64,000 nucleotides of DNA from Effrenium voratum (taxonomy: Eukaryota; Sar; Dinophyceae; Suessiales; Symbiodiniaceae), in assembly GCA_963377175.1 (NCBI GenBank), contig CAUJNA010001614.1, positions 1 through 64,000 on the forward strand. The letters run 5' to 3'. Below the pieces are notes generated by a model. The model was not told the DNA's origin, did no database searches, and saw only the letters and a list, made by a program, of their open reading frames with translations. Of this stretch, positions 37,554-48,312 are shown piece by piece (position 1 is the first letter of the stretch; the number at the start of each line of letters is the position of its first letter). The translations under genes and the position numbers were made by a program.

Positions 37554-40500
37554 ATGTTTGAAGGACCTGTCACGGGCAACATCCCGGAGGTCCTGGACAA
37601 CGGAGAGGTGACTGACGGCACGCACGTCACAGCAGGACAGCTGGCCCTCGCTCTGACGCCCTACGCTCAAGTGACTGACCTGGCGGTGAACACGGCAGCC
37701 TCCGGCAACAACGCCGCTGCCATCCAGTCCCTGGACGACCGAGTCACCGCCGAGCTGGCCTCAAAGCTGGACAGCAGCGCGCTGGCGCCGGCAATTGCGC
37801 CCCTAGCAACGGCTGCGGCCCTGGCCACCACGGACGGTCAGGTGGCCGCGCACGGAAGCAGCATCGCAGCGCTGCAGAGCTCGCTGACCACGGGTCTCTC
37901 CAACAAGGCAGACCAGTCGGCCTTCGACGTGCTGGAGGGCGTGGTGGCCACTAAGAGCACCCCCGACTCAGTGGACCTGAAGCTGTCCAACTACAGCACC
38001 ACGGCGGCCATGAACGGCTCCATCGCCTCGGCCAACAACGCCACGCTGGCCACGGTGGCTGCCAACTACGGCCTCAAGACGGTGGTGGACCAGCACTCCC
38101 TAGGACATAGCGGCGAGGATCACGCCGCTGGAGGTGGACACCAAGGTGGCCAACGCTCTCCTGGGGGCCGTCACCGCCGCGGCGCTGGCCTCCGAGCTCG
38201 CGAGCCGAGACGCCTCCATCTCGGGGCTGCAGGCCTCCAAGGCAGACGCCAGCGCCCTGACCTGCAGTCGGCCGTGGCAGTCAGGCCGTGGGACACTATT
38301 GCTCGGAAAAGGTGACCTCTAAGATAGCGACGCCCACTTGACGCCGTCACCACGGCAAGCCGCCGCTGGACAGCCGCCCTCCTCGGCAATTAGGCGGACG
38401 CTAAATCAGCGTCTGGCCTCTCCTGCTCTCCCACGGTGGAACGGCATTGGACACCCAGCTGGAGGTAAGACACCAAGATAGCACAAGCCCTGCTGGGTCT
38501 CGGACACCTGAGGCCATTTCGTATCGCTAGCGCAGCTTGCTAGCCGGGACGCCCCCAAAAGCAAAGCATCGCGGCGCTCCGGACGGCTACACCCTGAACA
38601 AACAACCCTGAACCCTGGCGGTGCAAACACCGTGGAAACAACACGTGGCGCACCTACAACTTGACCCCGGGACACCCCGGGCCGAGAGCTCCTCTTCGCC
38701 TGCCGCTACCGGCTCGGCACGGCCTCCAACTTCGTGGTGTACATGTCCGAGGCAGACAACGTCTACGACCCATTGTACGGCAGCTTCGTGGGCGACCAGG
38801 GTGCCTGGAGCACTGCCAAGATGTACATCACAGTGCCTCCGAACGGGGTGGCGAAGCTGCACTTCGGGGCGCACTTCCAGGCGCCGGGCCTGCCCAAACC
38901 AAAAAGACAGCAAAAAAAAAAAGAAAAGAAAAAAAAACGATAAAAAAGAAAAAAAACAAACAAAAGAAACCAAACCCCTACACTCCCCCCCCACCACGCC
39001 CCGCACCGCCCACCCCCCCTCTCCCCCCCACCCCGCCCCCCCCACACCCTCCCCCCTCCTCCCCACTGCTCTGCACTGCGGGGCGCACACAGGCCTCCAG
39101 ATCCTGGACGCAAACCCTGGATAGACCGGCAAAACGCTGGAGGCAGAGGACACGGCGGGCCTCTGGTCGTGCTAGCTGAAGCACAGAGTTCCTCGACGGA
39201 GGGGCCGACGACGTCACGCTGGCCACCCTGGGCGACGGTGCCTGCTGGATGCCCAACGCTACCACCAAACGCTAGGCAACATCCAGTGCGCCACCCCGTG
39301 GCCTCGGCCAGCTTCACTGTGGGAGGCTTCCAGCTGGAGGGCTACGCCATGACCCTGAGCGCCTTCGCCTGGAACATCGTGCGCACATACACGCTGACGC
39401 CGGGGAGACGCTACTCCTTCGGCTGCCGGTACCGGCTGGGCACGGCCTCCAACTTGGTGATGTACGTCAGCGCGGCCGACAACGACTCCGTGGGCGTCAC
39501 CGGCACCTTCCTCGGCACGCCCTCGCAGGGCGTCTGGAGCACGGCGCGCCTGGACTTCTCGGCGCCGCCGGGCGGAATCGCGAAGCTGCACTTCGGAGCC
39601 TTCGGCGGCTCTATCCCCGGGCTGGTGCAGCAGTCGGCGGGCACGCTGGACCTGTACAGCATGCAGATCAGGGCCAGCGCCTTCGAGGGAGAGTCTGTCT
39701 CAGTAACGGACCTGCTGGCGGACTCGCTGGCCCTCACGGGCTCGGCCACGCTGGACGGGCTCACCGCGCAGGGCAACGTGGGCTGCGACCAGCTGCTGTG
39801 CAACGACGTGAACTGCACCGACGTGTTCACCACGGGCGTGGACGCCTCGGGCGCAGTTTCCTGCGCAGCGCTCACAGCCACCGGCACCGTCGCCGGGGCC
39901 ACGCTGTCGTCCACAGGGGCCGTGTCAGGCAGCTCGCTGAGCATCAGCGGCGCGGCCAGCGTGGGCCTGCTGAGCTCCGCCACAGGAATCACGGGCAGCA
40001 CTCTCACCATCAACAACACGGCCAACGCCGGGAACTTCACCACGGTGGGCGACGTGTCCACGGGGACATTGACGGCCTCGGGCGCAGCAACCGCGGCGAG
40101 CTTCGCAGCCACCGGCGCGCTCACGGGCGCCACGCTGACGATCACCGGGGCGGCGTCCGCGGGCCCGCGGACTGCGAGAGCCTGACTGCACCTTCACGGC
40201 CACGAGCGGCGGAGTGTCGACGGGCAGCGTGGTGTGCGGCGACGTGACGAGCTCGGGCACGGTCTCCGCGCCGCAGCTCTTCGCGTCCAACACGCTCACC
40301 GTGACCAACACCTCCGACTTCTCGGACGATCTCTTCTTGACGAAGAACTGGGCGGGCTGGAGCAAGCTGCAAGTGTCCAACAACAGCGCGGCCCCCGACA
40401 GCGGCCCGGAGCTGCGGCTGCTGGGCAACCAGAGCGCCAGGTCTTCCTGGAGCGGGACGGCGGGACGCACCAGTGCGAGCTCATCATGATCAACGATGAG

Positions 40501-40705
40501 GCGCTGGTGCAGACGAAGAGCCTCTCGACGCAGCTGTCCTTGACCACGAACCAGAGGAACCCCGGCTGCCTCGTGATCGCGGGCAACACGGGCAACGTGG
40601 TCTGCAACACGAGCTTCACGAATTTGTCGGACAGCCGGGTGAAGACGGAGATGGCCGAGGCCGACGTGGCGGAGCTCCAGCAGCTCTTCGACTCCGTGGA
40701 GGCCA
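37554..40705 (+). pseudogene. Tail-fibre-like protein with shaft repeats and S74-type end, broken copy
   Basis: The start MFEGPVTGNIPEVLDNGEV opens about 180 clean residues of Ala/Ser/Asn-rich shaft (AAIQSLDDRVTAELASKLDS). A frameshift lies near 38,095 and a decayed stretch at 38,290-38,640. Two related beta-rich modules follow, the first with YRLGTASNFVVYMSEADNVY and the second with YRLGTASNLVMYVSAADND. A repeat shaft (GAVSGSSLSISGAASVGLLS) comes next, then an S74 intramolecular-chaperone start (NLSDSRVKTEMAEADVAELQ). The gene is cut at 40,705 by Crinkler-related sequence right after DSVEAK. A low-complexity A/C-rich insert sits at 38,896-39,065. The product would be a receptor-binding fibre; that role is inferred. 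Confidence 0.75.
38896..39065. other. A/C-rich, G-poor insert in the fibre gene
   Basis: Compared with the copy at 63.7 kb, about 30 bp after GGGCCTGCCCAA are replaced by about 170 bp made of A-runs, then C-runs, with almost no G after the first bases. It destroys the frame. It may be an assembly gap-fill artefact or a true simple-sequence expansion. Confidence 0.6.
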
Positions 40706-41720
40706 AAAGCATTTCCGGGCGGCGGGGGAATTTCAAAACCACACACAACGACCAACTGCACGTCTCAGAACAAAGTCAAGAGCAAACGATTTTCCAGCCG
40801 TGCCTGGGGCTCTTTCAGCAGCTGGATCTTCTCAGCCAGAAGGCTTTGCAGGGCCCAGCGGGATTCCAGCTGCAATCTGCTCGTCCAGCGTGAGCCGCAG
40901 CAAGGATTGGCCTGTAACCTTGTTTTCACTGAGAATGCTCAGCACTCGGCCAACGCCTCTTCTGGCGTTCTCCACGGTGCCTTTGAGACCGCCAGCTCTC
41001 AGCACCGCTTCCGCCAGCTCAGAACCTCCTCTTCGCCAAAAGCCTCCACCTCCTCGCGGCTCTTGGCGAGCCAGTCCTGCCAGCACTCACCAACAACCAA
41101 GCCTGGCGCACGCGAGCCCCCAGCCTCCGCGTCGCTGTCCTGGCACCGGCGACCGGCCAAATTTGCAGCTGCTGATTAAAGCGTCCTGCTGCGGGCTGGC
41201 GCGCGAAGCAACTCCGCCACGCCCAGGGCGCCAGCGTGTCACCTCAAGAGCTGAAAATCCAGGCAGAAAAACATCACAGCGACACCGAGATCGACCTGTG
41301 GCCCGCGAGAATCCTGGTGGCACCACGCAAAACACAGCCAAGATGCCAGGAATCTGGTGTCCTTCCAGCCCGGGCGACTCGGTGAAATCCGCCCGTGAGG
41401 ACATGTACCTGGGGCCACAACCAGCAAACCAAAGCACTGGAACAATGCTGCCGAGGTCTTGGCCGTGCGCAAGAAAAGCCACGAGATTGCAGTCAGGAGA
41501 ATGCGGGAGCGAACACCTGACGACAACGAGTCCTAACAAGCACAAGTTGAAGCTGACCAGCCTCGGCTCCTCCTGCCCTTCGTCCTCTCCACGCCCATGG
41601 CTGCGCAGTGTTTCCCCCGTGGCTAGTTTGTGATATGATGTGGATTTGAAAGCGCGACTTTGCGCTGTGTGCGTGGACCGTCGGCAGCGCTGCTTCTGAG
41701 CGCTTCTTTGGGCCAGGCTA
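40706..41720 (-). pseudogene. Crinkler-family remnant unit A with SAM-like domain
   Basis: On the minus strand, residues in 40,832-41,086 read VGRVLSILSENKVTGQSLLR and LTLDEQIAAGIPLGPAK, fitting a sterile alpha motif (...ENxVTGxxLLxLTxxxLxxxGIxxGPA). A one-base shift continues as LLAEKIQLLKE. Upstream are repeat R1 (41,100-41,280) and sequence also found in unit B. SAM-like domains can precede Crinkler/RHS NTPases; no NTPase follows here because the unit abuts the fibre pseudogene at 40,705. Confidence 0.4.
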
Positions 41721-41889
41721 CAAGCAAAAATGTTGTTACACATTTCGCATGGCGGGCGCTGATCCCTCAATTCCGAAACCACCCATCGCAATGTTTCCCA
41801 GCTGCCAAACATGAAGCAAGCTTATGAAATCAGGAAGCACTGAGCTCTGCACAGATGCAATCGTCGGATTTGCTGGGTCTGTGGATGTG

Positions 41890-42520
41890 AACAAAACCAA
41901 AAGCATTTGCGGGCCGCGGGGGATTTTCGAAACCACACGCAACGACCATCCTTCAGCAGCTGGATCTTCTTTGTCGGCAGCTCTGCAGGGCCGCGGGGAA
42001 TGCCATCTTGCAATCTTCTCCAGTGATTGGATGTTGCGGGCTGGCGCGCAAAACGACTCCGGCACACCACAGGCGCCTTGTCACCTCACACAACAGCTGA
42101 GAATCTAGGCAAAAACAACAACACCAAGATTTGGACGTGCGCATTGTCCTGGCAGGCCCATGGCAACACACAAACAAGCAGCCATGATGTTAGAGGAACC
42201 CGGTGTCCTTTTGTCCACGGTGACTTGGTGTGAGGGGAGATCGTGAAAACATGCACCTGGCCCCGCAACCCGCAAACCAAAGCACTGGAAAAACATGTCA
42301 CCAAGGCCTTGGCCGTTGTCCGGGATTGAGGACGGCCACACGCGCAAACCTGGCGAGACAACTCAAGCTCAACCAGCATGAACTTGAAAATGACCGGCCT
42401 CGGTTCATCCTGCCCTTCATCGTCTCCATGGCCAAAGTCACAACCGCAGTGTTTCACCGTGTCTGTATCCACTTGAGAGATGGTGACCGCATAGGATGCG
42501 CATTTGAATTGGAGTGTTTG
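41890..42520 (-). pseudogene. Crinkler-family remnant unit B with SAM-like fragment
   Basis: This is a shorter, diverged tandem copy of unit A. The minus strand carries LQDGIPRGPAELPTKKIQLL, the end of the same SAM-like domain, followed by a shared TCGTTGCGTGTGGTTTCGAA block. Repeat R1 is present in degraded form at 42,015-42,125. No complete gene remains. Confidence 0.4.
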
Positions 42521-43800
42521 TGATTGTGCACCCCAGGACCTGCAATTTTCATACTATCTCAAACAAAATTGTATTCCGCAGAAATGCGAATGAGACAACA
42601 ATATTTTACAGCGACCCAAAATTTCATCAACTTTCAATAGTAATTACAATTAAATGAATTGCAAAATTGAGGCACCATTTGAATATAAAACTGTTTGTCC
42701 TTCGTATCACATGCTCAATGTTCCTCAACGCTAAAGAAGCTGCGCGCTCCAGACCTGAGACACATACTAAAAGCTCCACGCGACGTGCAAACAACCAATG
42801 TGTTGTGGCCCCAAAAACAATGATGCAGATCTGAAAGCAATCCGTGTTCGGTCCCTCAAAATCCCCTACGGGGGCTGTGAGGAAACCCTGAAACTTCCCT
42901 TCGGACGGTGTGAAAAACCCCCTGCGAGGCTTTGACAAGCCCTGCCCCGGAAAACTAGAAGACGGGTGGCCCGAAATCATTTTCCACGACGTGCAACTAG
43001 GACCAGGCTCTTTTTTGTCCATTCGCCGAATGCAATTGTCTGTTCCTTCGGCGGATCGCGCTTTGCGATCGCAAACCCTAAGCAAGCAAGCACTCTAGTG
43101 ACAGAGGGTAGCGCGCAGCAGGCACGGAAGCCATCTACCCAAGAAGAAGGCCTTCTTCACGCCGCGCACGGCTCGTTGGGCGCGCGCGCCTGCTGCGGAC
43201 AGCAGAACTTGTCCTAGCAGGGCTGCGACTTCTGGGCCGCACGGCACCGCCCTCGCTCCAAATTCCTCGAGGGGGTTCAACATCTTGGATTGCAAGGGCT
43301 TGCGCTCGCTCCCAGGTTATGCTCTTCCTCCGCCACTTTCTCTTTCTGCTCTCTCGTGGCTTGCTTTCTCCGTGCCCAACAAATACCTGAGCGTTTGCTC
43401 TGCCATGCGAAGTTCTGTTCGGTTGTGGAGGATGCTGTCTTGGCTGTAGCCGGTGCTCTGCAGGATGAAAATCGCGAGTCGAAGGACGCATGGCCCCGCC
43501 GCCTATGGGACCAAGGAGGCGCTTGAAAGCAAAGAAGCCGGCTTGTCGAAGGATCTCGTCCGCATCGGCCCTGGCCGGCTCCGCCATGCTGAGCGCAGCA
43601 CAGAAGTCAAAGTTATCTCAAACAAACATGCACGCACATGTATGCAAAGACAGTGTTTCGATGCGCCGCTGCGCAAGCTGCCGGATGGTTCCTTGAGACT
43701 CACAGAAACAGCAATGCGCAGACAGCTGGTCGGGCATCAACAGAACATGAAACAGACCGCCAAGCAGAGCAAATGCAAGGAGACAGTGATGCATTTCTTT
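42521..43800. other. Spacer without recognised gene
   Basis: The first part (42,540-42,720) is AT-rich. A minus-strand frame of 150 residues at 43,135-43,587 is Arg-rich but has no recognisable domain. No RNA gene was recognised. Confidence 0.4.
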
Positions 43801-45226
43801 CCGCGAGAAGCGCTGTGTGATTAGCTGTGGCAATCAGCTGGATTGTCCGCACAGTCCGCGTCAATTCCAACTGCCTTCTGCAGCAAAAACTCTACAGTCC
43901 TTGGCTCTGGAAGAAACCCTCCACGTCGGGCGGCAAAACCTTGTTAGTCTTCGCAGCCCAGTCGCGCGCCGATTTTTGCGATCTCCTTGTGATCGGCAGC
44001 CACACTGCGCGCGAGAATGATTCGAAGCTCGGCTTGGAGAAGAAGCTGCAGTACCTCTTTCTCTACGCAGCGGAAGCCCGAAGTCTGACTTGCGTGCGGC
44101 ACTACGTTGAAGTAGCACGCGTAGACCCCGGATGTAGTCTGTGCTGCGCGCAGTCGCAGACTGCCCTTGGCTTCCGCGTGGAGGTTGAGGAAACTGCGAG
44201 GAACCAGAGCTCGTGCCACCAGCTGGACCATGTTGGCCATCAGCACCAGTCCTTGCACCCACACCCGTTTGCCAGAAAAAAGAACATAATTTGCACGCAC
44301 GCACAGACCCGCAAGAAGCGCACACACAAACGCACACACATACACACGCACACACACACACACACAAACCAACAGAAAAATGCAACCGCGCGCACGCATG
44401 CACGCACATATGCACGCAACAGCTTCTTGGGCACGTGCCCTGCGCGCAAGTTGCTCTGCGCAAGTTGCTCTGCGCAAGTGCTTTGTGCACTTGCTCTGCT
44501 CAAGTCGCGCTGCGCAACGTGCTCTGCGCAAGTTGCTCTGCGCACGCCGACCCCCGCAGAGGGTTTATCCGGGAGAAAACACAAAAAACCTTGAGTTTTT
44601 GCACCTCGACCACGCCGATCTCCTCTTTTTTTTGCCCCGATGCAGCAAACCGTGTCAGGCACGCGTCTGCTCCAAGCAATGCGGTGAAAGCAAATGAAAG
44701 AAACAAACATCAGGATCCCGTGTCCGTGCTCCAAGGTGAGAAGGAACGACAACTTCCGCCTTTGGCCAATGGCCTGAGTCGCGTTGATGAACGCAGGCAG
44801 CTCCTGCAGACAGCGCGACTTCCCCTGTCCAGCACCAAAAACACGGTGTGTGTCTTTTTGTCGGAGCCGTGTAACGGAGACCTTTGGCGAGCTCTGTCTT
44901 CAGAGACCCGACCTCGTGAATGCGTACACCAGTACAGCCACTTTGACTCTCCTCTCCTTCTAGCTGTTGATGCGTCCGTTCAAAAAGCAGTCTTTCAATG
45001 TCAGGCAGCTTTATGCCAAAAAAGCCGAGACGAGGGAGTCCTGAGGAAACATTCTTAGGATAAACAAACAGTAACAACTAATCAAACACGCATGAGCAAT
45101 TTGGCGAAGACTCTGTAATCAGACCCTGTAATCAGACTTCCCTGACGCTGACTCTGGAACGCTGGCGACTTTTTCCACAGGAGCAGCAGCCGCAGCAGCT
45201 GTCCAGACGCGCGACTTCTGTTGCTG
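43801..45226. repeat. Spacer with CA repeats and a ~15-bp tandem repeat
   Basis: Bases ~44,300-44,375 are CA-rich ((ACAC)n broken by GC). Bases ~44,440-44,555 are about seven imperfect copies of TTGCTCTGCGCAAG. A minus-strand frame at 43,944-44,230 (LLLQAELRIILARSVAADHK) might be a decayed exon but shows no domain. Confidence 0.55.
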
Positions 45227-46114
45227 TTACATGCACATGAGTCCTGGAGGGATCCATTCATCGATCTGCTTTGTCCGGACTGCGCACCTTCTGCTGCTTT
45301 GAGTCTTGGCGTAAATTACGTAGGTGATGACCACTTCCTGGACATTGATCTCCATTGGCCACTCCGATTCATAGTTTCTTGATGCCCTCGCAGTGGCAAA
45401 GATTGCACAAATTCTTGTGCAATTTGCTGATTTAGCCCAATCAACACCAGTCGTGTTTGCGAAGTTCATAAACTCCCTAATTTCCTTCCACTCTTGGGTT
45501 GTATCAGTCTCTGGGTATTTACTCTGAACCAAGGTCATGGTGTTGCCGTCAAATCCGATGCTGTCCACACCCCGCTCCGTATCGCTCTCTGCAAGACACA
45601 CACGAGATTTCCTGTCTCTTCTGAATTCTATCGCTGCTGCTCTAGGATCGCAGGGCAGGTCGTAGGGAAAGCCATCCATGTCAATGGCCACTCGCATTGC
45701 GCAAAGTGCCTCGAACGCCTTCGAACTCCAGCGGCGGTCTGTGCCAGTGGGATTTTCGTGTCGCAGGTGTTTGAAACGCTCTGGGCGATCCAACTGCATC
45801 AGCAGGTTCAAGAAGAATGGGTACGGTACCGTCACCCGGACTGTCGCCCGTGTCCTCTCAATGAAGGCTAGGCCAAGTTGAAAAAAGTCCTGGAACTTGG
45901 ATTTGGGAACTATGCTTTGCAGCAGCACAGCCTGAACCAATGCAAAGCAGGCTGGCCGCACTGTCTCGTTCAGCAGGGCGTCTTCATGTTGACGGACGCG
46001 GTCGCATGTGAGCAGTGGACCAAGTCCACCGGCCTGCCGTTGCATGAAGCAGTGCAACTGGACCAGCAACGCTGCATGACCTCCGCAGGCACTGATGGCA
46101 AGCCGGGCTTGCAA
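45227..46114 (-). CDS. Crinkler/RHS-like nuclease-domain ORF (PD-(D/E)XK-like)
   Basis: This 295-residue frame follows the NTPase ORF on the same strand after 137 bp. It contains RGVDSIGFDGNTMTLVQSKY, an Asp followed by two strands and Q-x-K, the usual shape of the catalytic core in REase-superfamily domains fused to Crinkler and RHS NTPases. RICAIFATARASRNY further on fits the next strand. The gap could be an intron or a decayed stretch, so the two frames may be one gene. Such proteins in other eukaryotes act in transposon conflict or as secreted effectors; a function here is not shown. Confidence 0.5.
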   Translation of the reverse strand: MQARLAISACGGHAALLVQLHCFMQRQAGGLGPLLTCDRVRQHEDALLNETVRPACFALVQAVLLQSIVPKSKFQDFFQLGLAFIERTRATVRVTVPYPFFLNLLMQLDRPERFKHLRHENPTGTDRRWSSKAFEALCAMRVAIDMDGFPYDLPCDPRAAAIEFRRDRKSRVCLAESDTERGVDSIGFDGNTMTLVQSKYPETDTTQEWKEIREFMNFANTTGVDWAKSANCTRICAIFATARASRNYESEWPMEINVQEVVITYVIYAKTQSSRRCAVRTKQIDEWIPPGLMCM

Positions 46115-46251
46115 GCCAGTGATATTCAGGCCTCAGGGAAAGCACAGGACGCAATGCGCATGCAAGTGTGATGCTCCCATGCTAGCTGCTGTGTCGAAAC
46201 GAAGCACATGCACATCATGTCCTCCCCCCCAACAGGTAGACTCTGCACCGG

Positions 46252-47070
46252 TCAAGGAGTCAAGGCCAAGCCTGGAAAGAACTTCTTGGAGTCTTCAAAG
46301 CTGAATGCAGCAAGGTTCTTGTGTTCCAACTGTATGACAGTCGGCTCCGGATTCCATACCACCGGCGCAGTGTGCGTAATGACCGGCACCACCAATCCCA
46401 AAGGATTCGGCCCACAGTTGTATTCAGCCAACAAGTTCACGAAGTCTTTGAGTCGTCTGTCATTGAAGCCACGCTTCAGCAGAAAAGCGAGCTCATCCAC
46501 ATGCACAACCAGGATGCTTTTGTTTGCTGAGCCGCTTGTGAAGCTTTTGAACACGGCATCAAGCACAATAGTGACTGTCAAGCCTTTTAGCCATTCTTCC
46601 CCCCCACGAAAATAGTCTGGGTCGCACTGCAGAAGTCCTCGGGTAAATAAGAGTGTCGCCATGATTTGTTTCAAGGAGAAGCCCTTCTGCTCAGAAAGAT
46701 ACTCGGTTTCTGTGCCATCAGTTCCCCCACCAGTCCCACCGTTGAAGTTCAGCCCTATGCGAGAAACCGCGTACGGTTGGAAGCTTTGGTTCCTTTTCAG
46801 TAAACGTTCCACCTCAAAGCCCCAGCGTGACTTGCCAGCGCCACTCATCGTGGCATACTCCAGCAGCGGGCTGTTTGCTTTGATCAAAGAGCCATTGCGA
46901 CTCCGATCTCCCAACATCTTGGAGACCCTATTCAGAAACTCCTGGGACTCCAAAGGCCGAGCCTGAAACTCGCCATCGTCGGGCTCACCATGAATGCTGG
47001 CAGGCACTTTGTCTTTCAGGTCGCCTCGAAGGCGTAGCAAGCCTTCCACTGTCTGCTCTGAGTTCGCCAT
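46252..47070 (-). CDS. Crinkler/RHS-like P-loop NTPase ORF
   Basis: The frame is open from 47,145, with the first ATG at 47,070 (MANSEQTVEGLLRL). LEYATMSGAGKSRWGFEVER is a P-loop (SGAGKSR), followed by IGLNFNGGTGGGTDG, FSLKQIMATLLFTRGLLQ and a Walker-B-like SILVVHVDELAFLLKRG, then IEL-type strands (VPVITHTAPVVW). The NFNGG after the P-loop is shared with VDFNGG in the gene at 8,778-10,682, so the two are distant paralogues. It ends at 46,252 and is probably continued by the nuclease-like ORF downstream. Upstream lies the second coiled-coil ORF. Confidence 0.6.
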   Translation of the reverse strand: MANSEQTVEGLLRLRGDLKDKVPASIHGEPDDGEFQARPLESQEFLNRVSKMLGDRSRNGSLIKANSPLLEYATMSGAGKSRWGFEVERLLKRNQSFQPYAVSRIGLNFNGGTGGGTDGTETEYLSEQKGFSLKQIMATLLFTRGLLQCDPDYFRGGEEWLKGLTVTIVLDAVFKSFTSGSANKSILVVHVDELAFLLKRGFNDRRLKDFVNLLAEYNCGPNPLGLVVPVITHTAPVVWNPEPTVIQLEHKNLAAFSFEDSKKFFPGLALTP

Positions 47071-47685
47071 GATGGCCAGTGGGGCCTGCAAAACGGATGT
47101 GTGAAGGAAATAGCCACTGCCAAAGGACAAACAACGCACGGCCACGCAACTGTTTGATGGTTTTGCGCGCCACTAACCATTCACACCAAATCAGGCAAAT
47201 ATGAGCGGGTACATCAAAAGTAGAAGGGAATGGCAGCACAACGGGCCAAACCATCGAACAGGAACTGTGCCCGTGGATGCAAAGCCGGGAATGCTTGAGC
47301 TCACTGCATCAAACAGAACATTCACAGAATGCACTTGGGCCTTCAGCAGCAAGGACCCCAATGGGTGCAGAGACATAAAGACATCAGAGTTTGCCCTCCC
47401 TCTCCCCGACGGCAGAAGGGCAGGTCTTGCTCTTTGAAAAGCAAGCTGAAGGCAATGACAAAATCACTCACAAGGATCAACGGCACGTCTCAATCAATGT
47501 CGACCAGCAGGAATGACCGACCCCCAACGAGGAAAGGCAACCATCCGTTCATGGGGGCTCCATACCGAGCCTGCCAACGACACGAACCGCCGCAATCTGC
47601 AAAAATGCTATCTTGGGATTTCCTGGTTCTCTGGATGCGATCAGGGCAGCCCCACCAAAACCATGTGCGGGCCGCGCGGGGAATT

Positions 47686-48312
47686 TCAGAACCGCACGCA
47701 ACGATCAGAGTCCCAGAACGCAGCCGGCCGGCGGAAGCGACCGACTCCGCCCGCCTCGGACTCCTTCGTCCGGCCGCTTGCCTTCGCCGCCTGCACCTCC
47801 TTCTTCGCCCTCTCCACCTTCCTCTCCGCCTTCTCCACCTTCCTCTCCGCCTTCTCCACCTCCTCCTTGGCCTCCTTGACCTCCTCCTTGGCCTCCTTGA
47901 CCTCCTCCTTGGCCTCCTTGACCTCCTCCTTGGCCTCCTTGACCTCCTCCTTGGCCTCCTGCACCTTTGTCGCATTGCCCGAGTCCTCCGCCGTCTCCAA
48001 GACGGTGGCAGCTCGAGCGAGACGCCTCACCGCCATCGCTTCCTGCTCCTGGGCGCTCTCAACCTGCCGCTGGGCGCTCTCAACCTGCCGCTGAGCGCTT
48101 TCAACCTGCCGCTGGGCAGTCTCAACCTGCCGCTGGGCGCTCGCTTGCTGCTGTCGCGCCAGGAGCAGGTCCTGCCCAGCAAGACTCACACGCCGAGCAG
48201 CAGTGCGCTCGGACGGACGGCCTCTTCCAAGGCCTTTAGGGCTGCCTCGACAAACATGCAGCACACAGAATGTCACGAAAGCGCTTGTGAATCTGACCTG
48301 TTGGTAAAACAA
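47686..48312 (-). CDS. Coiled-coil protein with heptad-like repeats, copy 2
   Basis: This 208-residue frame contains RQVESAQ/RQVETAQ units, the same LARAATVLETAEDSGNATK linker as copy 1, and then about five VKEAKEE units plus VEKAERK units. Repeat type and number differ from copy 1, while the linker and the end (KASGRTKESEAGGVGRF) are the same. That indicates repeat turnover under a maintained reading frame. It is 541 bp upstream of the NTPase frame on the same strand and may be its 5' exon. Confidence 0.45.
   Translation of the reverse strand: MFYQQVRFTSAFVTFCVLHVCRGSPKGLGRGRPSERTAARRVSLAGQDLLLARQQQASAQRQVETAQRQVESAQRQVESAQRQVESAQEQEAMAVRRLARAATVLETAEDSGNATKVQEAKEEVKEAKEEVKEAKEEVKEAKEEVKEAKEEVEKAERKVEKAERKVERAKKEVQAAKASGRTKESEAGGVGRFRRPAAFWDSDRCVRF

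Noticed and set aside
43944..44594. Genes overlapping the CA-rich stretch on either strand
   Set aside because: Long ORFs here run through (CA)n as Val-Cys or Thr-His repeats and have no recognisable domain.
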